Below are positions 1-3,972 of a stretch of 7,278 nucleotides of DNA, piece by piece. How positions within the stretch are numbered: the first letter of the stretch is position 1; the number at the start of each line of letters is the position of its first letter. A program made the translations under genes and the position numbers. The stretch covers positions 1 through 7,278 of the forward strand of contig CABQNF010000049.1 in the NCBI GenBank assembly GCA_902465465.1. Reading direction: 5' to 3'. A model generated the notes under the pieces. That model made no database searches. It saw nothing but the letters and a program-made list of their open reading frames with translations, and was not told the origin of the DNA. The stretch is from an uncultured Collinsella sp. (GTDB taxonomy: Bacteria; Actinomycetota; Coriobacteriia; Coriobacteriales; Coriobacteriaceae).

Positions 1-51
1 TCGTGGTGGTTTGGCGGTTACGTAGGCGGAAAAATGCCCGCTTGGATAAAC

Positions 52-1182
52 CTAGGCGCGGTGCCAGTCGGTCAGGCAGGCATCGAGGGAGGCGATGAGC
101 GCATCCTTGTCCATGTGACGGCCGATGATGCACAGGCTCGTCATGCGGTCGCCCGTCTCGTCGTCCCAAATCTGCATGATCTCGGGGTTCTCGTCGATGA
201 TCTTCTGCTTCTCGCCCTCGGGCGCCGAGTCAACGAACAGGCCGTTCTCCATCAGACGCATCTGGTGGCCGGCCTGCTCAAACATGTAACACATGTCCGG
301 ATCGCCGGTCTGCCACAGCGGACCCTTGACGCGAATGACCTCGTCGGGCCACTCCTGCTCAACAAAATTGGTGAACTTCTGCAGGTCAAACGGCTTGCGG
401 CGCGAGTAAACAAAGGTCTCGATGTCGTACTCGAGCACCTCGGGGTCGTCGTGCTCCTCGGGATGCTCCATGGCCTCGATCCAGGCGGCGGAGTTGTAGG
501 CGCGCATAAAGTCGAAGCGGTCGGTGTCGAGCAGCTCCTCCATGGGGACCTCGCCGTTTTGAGCCTCGACAATCACGGCGTCCTTCTGCAGGCTGCGCAC
601 GATGGCCTTAAGCTCGGCGATCTGCTCGGGCGTCACGGTATCGGTCTTGTTGAGGATGAGCGTGGAGCAGAACTCGATCTGCTGGATGAGCAGGCTTTCG
701 ATGTCGTCCTCGTCGATATCCTCGGCCAGCAGGTCGCGACCGCCGTTGAACTCGTCGTACATGCGGGCGCAGTCGACCACGGCCACGATGTTGTCGAGCG
801 CGAGCTTGGGCTCGCCGCCCACCTTGGCCTCGTCACAGAAGCTTGAGATGGTGTAGGCGATGGGGATAGGCTCGCAGATACCCGATGCCTCGATGATGAT
901 GTAATCGAAGTTGCCCGAATCGGCGATGCCCTGCAGCTGGTTGGCCAGGTCGTCCGAAAGCGTGCAACAGATGCAGCCGTTGGTGAGCGGGATGAGGTCA
1001 TCGGTCTCGGAAAGGCCGCCGTCGGCGATAAGGCTGGCGTCGACGTTGATCTCGCCGATATCGTTGACGATCACGGCGGCGCGGATGCCGCCGTCGTTAG
1101 CGAGGATGTGGTTGAGCAGCGTGGTCTTGCCGGCACCGAGGTAGCCGGTAAGCATGATGATCTTCACGGGTTTATTGGGCAT
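52..1182 (-). CDS. CobW/COG0523 (G3E) family GTPase, putative metallochaperone
   Basis: A 376-residue GTPase of the G3E P-loop family (CobW, YjiA, YciC/ZigA), whose members use GTP hydrolysis to deliver or insert metals, often zinc or cobalt. Visible motifs: Walker A GYLGAGKTT (residues 13-21), the family metal-binding CxCC in NGCICCTL (Cys70, Cys72, Cys73), a switch-type segment EASGICEP (98-105), and the guanine-specificity motif NKTD (178-181). A CobW C-terminal domain follows from about residue 250 to the end. Length fits the family. An acidic stretch (about 154-162, EDIDEDDIE) takes the place of the His-rich loop seen in some members. The start at 1182 is chosen because AAAGGAGGG lies just upstream of it; an in-frame ATG at 1203 would put that site inside the gene. 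It lies 86 bases after the ArsC-like gene on the same strand. No Zur-like box was seen, so the metal is unknown. Family assignment is secure; substrate is not. Confidence 0.93.
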   Translation of the reverse strand: MPNKPVKIIMLTGYLGAGKTTLLNHILANDGGIRAAVIVNDIGEINVDASLIADGGLSETDDLIPLTNGCICCTLSDDLANQLQGIADSGNFDYIIIEASGICEPIPIAYTISSFCDEAKVGGEPKLALDNIVAVVDCARMYDEFNGGRDLLAEDIDEDDIESLLIQQIEFCSTLILNKTDTVTPEQIAELKAIVRSLQKDAVIVEAQNGEVPMEELLDTDRFDFMRAYNSAAWIEAMEHPEEHDDPEVLEYDIETFVYSRRKPFDLQKFTNFVEQEWPDEVIRVKGPLWQTGDPDMCYMFEQAGHQMRLMENGLFVDSAPEGEKQKIIDENPEIMQIWDDETGDRMTSLCIIGRHMDKDALIASLDACLTDWHRA

Positions 1183-1185
1183 GTG

Positions 1186-1194
1186 CCCTCCTTT
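1186..1194 (-). promoter_or_regulatory. Ribosome binding site AAAGGAGGG of the G3E GTPase
   Basis: A near-perfect Shine-Dalgarno sequence ends 3 bases before the ATG at 1182. It lies downstream of the alternative in-frame ATG at 1203, so it selects the shorter protein beginning MPNKPVK. Confidence 0.85.
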
Positions 1195-1232
1195 GTTAGA
1201 CATGGCTTACAGTTGAATCTTATGCCAAACGC

Positions 1233-1243
1233 CTGCTCTTATA
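1233..1243 (-). promoter_or_regulatory. Possible -10 region (TATAAG) before the G3E GTPase
   Basis: In the 86-base gap between the ArsC-like gene and the GTPase, the minus strand reads GGGTATAAG. TATAAG matches the sigma-70 -10 consensus at five of six positions. Upstream, TTGTGT at 18-base spacing is a poor -35. The leader would be about 50 bases. The GTPase could equally be read through from the upstream genes, since no T-tailed hairpin terminator is visible in the gap. Confidence 0.25.
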
Positions 1244-1268
1244 CCCACGCGCCGGCAAATAACACAAG

Positions 1269-1610
1269 CTACTCCCAGGCTCCCCATACATCGGGGCAAT
1301 AACCGACGGTGGCCTTTTTGCCGTTGCGTACGATGGGCTCGGCCAAGACCTGCTGATTCTCGAGCAGTTTATCAAAGCGCTGACTGGGGGTAAGGTGCTG
1401 GATGAGTGCGAGCGTCTCCTCGTCCTTGGCCCTGGGGTTGAGCAGCTTGTCGATGCCGCCGACCGCCTGCATCACGCTCGTGAGCTCGCCCTTGCTCATC
1501 TCCTTTTCCTTAAGGTCGATAAACTGCACCTTAATGCGGCGCTCCTTAAAATAACGCTGAGCCTTCTTGGTATCGAAAGACTTTTTGGTGCCAAAAATTT
1601 GCACGTTCAT
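1269..1610 (-). CDS. ArsC/Spx-fold thioredoxin-like protein lacking the N-terminal catalytic Cys
   Basis: A 113-residue protein of the ArsC/Spx family (thioredoxin fold with helical insertion), the usual length for YffB/Spx-like members. It begins MNVQIFGTKKSFDTKKAQRYF; the pattern G-x-K-x-[C]-x-D-T-x-K-K-A-x-x-[YW] is that of the family, but the cysteine position is Ser11 (codon TCT). The conserved C-terminal part PIVRNGKKATVGYCPDVW is intact and holds the only cysteine, Cys105. A classical arsenate reductase or Spx CxxC redox switch is therefore not expected. The protein may work through Cys105, bind a partner, or be non-redox. Its ATG is 17 bases after the stop of the flavoprotein gene, which suggests one transcript. 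The ribosome binding site is weak (GGCGGAA), consistent with translational coupling. Family call is confident; function unknown. Confidence 0.85.
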   Translation of the reverse strand: MNVQIFGTKKSFDTKKAQRYFKERRIKVQFIDLKEKEMSKGELTSVMQAVGGIDKLLNPRAKDEETLALIQHLTPSQRFDKLLENQQVLAEPIVRNGKKATVGYCPDVWGAWE

Positions 1611-1627
1611 GTATTTGTTCCGCCGTT

Positions 1628-2251
1628 CTACCTGATAAAGTTGGTGCGCTCGCGATCGGCTTCGGGGGCTTCGATGCCGGCGGCCTGTCCAGCTTCGATG
1701 CAGCGCAGGAGCCAGGCCATGTTCTTGCCGATGTTGCGCATGGTGGCCAGGCCCTCGGCATCCTGGGCGGCCTCGCCCGGCATGGCACCAAAGACGTTGT
1801 TCCAGTACGTGGAGGCAACCACGGGCATCTGGTTGATGGTGAAGTACTTGTTGAGTACGTCGAAGGTCGTCGACGTGCCGCCGCGACGGGCGACGGCGAT
1901 GGCAGCGCCCGGCTTGTGCGCAAAGGCCTTGCTGCCGGCATAGAAGGCGCGATCGAGGGCCGAAAGGATGCGACCGCTGGGGTGCGCATAGTAGACGGGC
2001 GAGCCAAAGACAAAGCCGTCTGCCTGCTCGGCGGCAGCGATGAGCTCGTTCACCACGTCATCGTCAAAGGTGCAGCGCCCGCCAAGCTTGCTGCACTGAC
2101 CACAGCCGATGCAGTCGCGAATGGGCTTGGCGCCCAGCTGAAACACCTCGGTATCAATGCCTTCGGCGTTGAGCTGCTCGGCGACCTCGGCGAGTGCGCG
2201 GGCGGTGTTGCCGTTTGCCTTGGGGCTGCCATTGACCAAAAGAACCTTCAT
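1628..2251 (-). CDS. Flavodoxin family protein / NADPH-dependent FMN reductase with Isf-like Cys motif
   Basis: A 207-residue flavodoxin-fold protein. The N-terminal strand and phosphate loop NGSPKANGNT (residues 7-16) bind FMN phosphate in this family, and GSPVYY (83-88) is the typical second flavin-contact loop. Between them is Cys47-x2-Cys50-x2-Cys53-x6-Cys60, close to the compact cysteine motif that carries a 4Fe-4S cluster in the iron-sulfur flavoprotein (Isf) group. It is therefore probably a cytoplasmic flavin-dependent electron-transfer or reductase protein of an anaerobe; acceptor unknown. The C-terminal third is helical and less conserved. Two start codons are adjacent, GTG at 2254 and ATG at 2251. 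ATG is preferred because GAGGGAG lies 6 bases upstream of it and only 3 from the GTG. It leads the two-gene unit with the ArsC-like gene. Occupancy of the four cysteines is inferred only. Confidence 0.9.
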   Translation of the reverse strand: MKVLLVNGSPKANGNTARALAEVAEQLNAEGIDTEVFQLGAKPIRDCIGCGQCSKLGGRCTFDDDVVNELIAAAEQADGFVFGSPVYYAHPSGRILSALDRAFYAGSKAFAHKPGAAIAVARRGGTSTTFDVLNKYFTINQMPVVASTYWNNVFGAMPGEAAQDAEGLATMRNIGKNMAWLLRCIEAGQAAGIEAPEADRERTNFIR

Positions 2252-2257
2252 CACAAA

Positions 2258-2264
2258 CTCCCTC
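2258..2264 (-). promoter_or_regulatory. Ribosome binding site GAGGGAG of the flavoprotein gene
   Basis: A purine-rich Shine-Dalgarno sequence 6 bases before ATG 2251. Its first four bases (GAGG) lie inside one arm of the inverted repeat at 2261-2288, so a hairpin there would hide part of the site. Confidence 0.65.
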
Positions 2265-2288
2265 TGCTTTTGGTGACTTCTGCAGAGG
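2261..2288. repeat. Inverted repeat upstream of the flavoprotein gene
   Basis: Perfect 7-base arms CCTCTGC (2261-2267) and GCAGAGG (2282-2288) are separated by 14 bases, so arm centres are 21 bp apart, about two helical turns. The repeat abuts a putative extended -10 and overlaps the ribosome binding site. It could be an operator or, if transcription starts further upstream, a hairpin in the leader. Confidence 0.5.
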
Positions 2289-2297
2289 ATTATCGCA
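2289..2297 (-). promoter_or_regulatory. Putative extended -10 promoter element TGCGATAAT
   Basis: The minus strand reads TGC-GATAAT, an extended -10 (TGn) followed by a hexamer matching TATAAT at five of six positions. No good -35 is seen at 17 bases, which is tolerated by extended -10 promoters. Transcription would start near 2282, giving a leader of about 30 bases for the flavoprotein/ArsC-like pair. Confidence 0.4.
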
Positions 2298-2315
2298 CGC
2301 GGCGCGGGCGCGGTG

Positions 2316-3845
2316 CTAATCCAGTTTGGTACCTGGCACCTGCACGGCTTTCCCGAGCAACGCCTTGAGCTCGTTCAAAATGGAAACGGGCTGACGGTCG
2401 ACGCCGTCCAGATGGAGCGTGGCCACGCGAATGGGTGGCTGATATTCAAATGGGCCAAAGAGCACGGGCGAACCCAGGAACCGCTCGATTTCCTCTGCAA
2501 TCGCATCGGTTTCTTCGGGATCAAAGTCGTCGAAAAGAGCCACGAACATCGGCCCCGTCGAGCGGAACATACGACCCTTACCGCGCGAGCATTCCACCAG
2601 ACAGGCGGCACATTCTGCCAAAACGCGGTCGCCCGCATCAAAGCCAAAGCGGGCATTGACCTGAGCGATATCGTCGATTTTGATGGCGATCAAACCAGCC
2701 TTGCGCGCCACGCGACGCATTTCGCCAATGGCGTTGACCAGGGCGTGAATATCGCCCAAGCCGGTCACGGAATCGGTCGTATCTGCCAAGCTTCGGTTGA
2801 TGATAATGCCCACATACATGCCGGGCTCGGTATCGGTGCCGTCCAAGCGGTAGCCCGTGCAGTCGCAAAGCACGTATTTTCCGGTGGCATCCATTACGCG
2901 ATACTGCATGTAGTGGAAGTGCCACGTGCCGTTTATCACCATGTCGAGCTCGGCACGTACGTTGTCGCGGTCCTCGGGATGAACGCGGGCGAGCCACATG
3001 TCGAGTGAGTTAAAAGGGTGCTGGGAGGGCAGGTCAAAATCGCGCACGGCGTTAACCGACCATTGCGATTCTCCCGTATCGAGATTGAGGATAAACGGAT
3101 AGCGCGTCTCGGAGCTCATGGAGATCGCTTGGAACACCCGGTCGTTGCAGGGAAGCTGATCGACGATTGGGCGTTGCGGCGCGTCATCGTCTTTCGGTTG
3201 CTGCACACGATGCATAAGCTTATAGCGATACATTTTGCGATCGGCATCCATCGTCATCTGGCGACGCGTGTCGCCAGCAAGTGGATCGACGCGCGAGCAG
3301 CCAAAGCTAAAGCTGCCGATCATGGGCGCCTTGCCACCTGAGCTCGCCTCGATCAGCCCGGCACGTACCTGCTCCAAGCGCTGCTCGAGTTCGGTCTCGT
3401 TTGCGGAGAGCGAGATAAGCACAAACTCGTCTCCACCGATACGGAACAGCATCTCATCGTGCTCCATGGTTTCGGAGAGCGTGCGGCAGATGCCCAGAAT
3501 ATAGCGATTGCCTTCGGCGTGGCCAAACCTATCATTGCAATGCTTGAGATGGTCGATGTCAATATAGGCGCAGGTGAAGGGGTCGCCTTTGCGCCAGAGT
3601 TGCTCGACGTGACGGTCGAATCCGTTGCGGTTGCCCAAGTTGGTGAGCGGATCGATATAGGCGTTGCGCTCAAGCAGCTGGCGCTCTTGTTGCAGGATGG
3701 CATGCGTCTTTTGCAGTTGCTCACCAACGGCGCGTAGCTCAGCAGGCAGCGCGGCAACATCGAGTTCAGCGGTCGAGACGCCGTTCGCAAGTCGCTGAAG
3801 ATAGGCAATAATCGATTGCTCGCCCAGGCGATATGACTCGTTCAT
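2316..3845 (-). CDS. Diguanylate cyclase-like protein: GGDEF-PAS-degenerate GGDEF
   Basis: A 509-residue soluble signalling protein with no signal peptide or membrane segment. Order: N-terminal helical segment, probably coiled coil (1-60); GGDEF domain (about 62-215) with DPLTNLGNR, the metal-site DIDHLKHCND and an intact RIGGDEF (GGDEF at 137-141); PAS_3-like sensor (about 232-352, with WLARVHPEDR and a YRVMDATGKYV core); and a second GGDEF fold (about 355-500) whose signature is ruined to TGPMF (430-434). The first domain should make a cyclic dinucleotide from GTP. It has no RxxD inhibitory site before GGDEF (the positions read EHDE). Asn113 replaces the Asp that contacts guanine in PleD. 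The protein is a paralog of the upstream 905-aa protein but ends where that one continues into its third GGDEF and EAL. Start 3845 has AAGGAGG 9 bases upstream; the in-frame ATG at 3872 lies before that site. The PAS ligand is unknown. Confidence 0.92.
   Translation of the reverse strand: MNESYRLGEQSIIAYLQRLANGVSTAELDVAALPAELRAVGEQLQKTHAILQQERQLLERNAYIDPLTNLGNRNGFDRHVEQLWRKGDPFTCAYIDIDHLKHCNDRFGHAEGNRYILGICRTLSETMEHDEMLFRIGGDEFVLISLSANETELEQRLEQVRAGLIEASSGGKAPMIGSFSFGCSRVDPLAGDTRRQMTMDADRKMYRYKLMHRVQQPKDDDAPQRPIVDQLPCNDRVFQAISMSSETRYPFILNLDTGESQWSVNAVRDFDLPSQHPFNSLDMWLARVHPEDRDNVRAELDMVINGTWHFHYMQYRVMDATGKYVLCDCTGYRLDGTDTEPGMYVGIIINRSLADTTDSVTGLGDIHALVNAIGEMRRVARKAGLIAIKIDDIAQVNARFGFDAGDRVLAECAACLVECSRGKGRMFRSTGPMFVALFDDFDPEETDAIAEEIERFLGSPVLFGPFEYQPPIRVATLHLDGVDRQPVSILNELKALLGKAVQVPGTKLD
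2328..2340. repeat. Imperfect palindrome GGTACCTGGCACC at the 3' end of the cyclase gene
   Basis: Arms GGTACC and GGCACC around a single T form a 13-bp near-palindrome inside the last codons of the 509-aa protein (the part encoding VPGT). On the minus strand it also reads as a tandem near-repeat CAGGTGC CAGGTAC. It sits where similarity to the longer paralog ends. It resembles short dispersed palindromes found in many genomes, but copies elsewhere cannot be seen from this window. Confidence 0.35.
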
Positions 3846-3854
3846 GATGGATAA

Positions 3855-3861
3855 CCTCCTT
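3855..3861 (-). promoter_or_regulatory. Ribosome binding site AAGGAGG of the 509-aa cyclase
   Basis: A consensus Shine-Dalgarno sequence 9 bases before ATG 3845. It fixes the start at MNESYRLG and excludes the longer reading from 3872. Confidence 0.85.
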
Positions 3862-3880
3862 GGGCGGAACAACGGTTTGT

Positions 3881-3886
3881 ATCATA
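3881..3886 (-). promoter_or_regulatory. Possible -10 (TATGAT) before the 509-aa cyclase
   Basis: The minus strand reads TATGAT, five of six matches to TATAAT, 35 bases before the start codon. The -35 position (CCCAAT) is poor and lies in the palindrome at 3884-3914. A separate promoter here would be one whose upstream half is the palindrome. Cotranscription from the 905-aa gene is the alternative. Confidence 0.25.
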
Positions 3887-3914
3887 TCCCCAATTCGGTT
3901 TGAATTGGGGACAT
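3884..3914 (-). repeat. Strong intergenic hairpin between the two cyclic-dinucleotide genes
   Basis: TCCCCAATTC (3887-3896) and GAATTGGGGA (3902-3911) are perfect 10-base arms around a 5-base loop. In RNA of the minus strand, the sense strand of both flanking genes, the stem grows to 13 pairs because the next position forms G-U followed by two A-U pairs; on plus-strand RNA that position is A-C. No T-run follows on either strand, so it is not a standard intrinsic terminator. It may be an mRNA processing or stability element, a partial attenuator, an operator, or a dispersed palindromic repeat. Confidence 0.7.
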
Positions 3915-3972
3915 AAGTTAGCTAATGGAGACAAATATCCCCTTCGACGGTGGCGTTTTGCGCGCGAGCGTA

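Noticed and set aside
20..60. Intrinsic terminator after the G3E GTPase
   Set aside because: An ATTTTT run follows the stop on the minus strand, but the preceding bases form only a weak, mismatched stem. The end of the window prevents looking further.
34..846. 270-codon open frame on the plus strand opposite the G3E GTPase
   Set aside because: It is antisense to a gene with clear GTPase motifs, has no family motif and a Val/Leu/Gly-rich composition typical of antisense frames in GC-rich DNA.
2252..2254. GTG start for the flavoprotein at 2254
   Set aside because: It is only 3 bases from the end of the ribosome binding site, against 6 for the adjacent ATG. The difference is one residue.
3846..3872. 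Longer start of the 509-aa cyclase at ATG 3872
   Set aside because: The consensus AAGGAGG lies downstream of that ATG and correctly spaced for 3845; the extra nine residues have no support.
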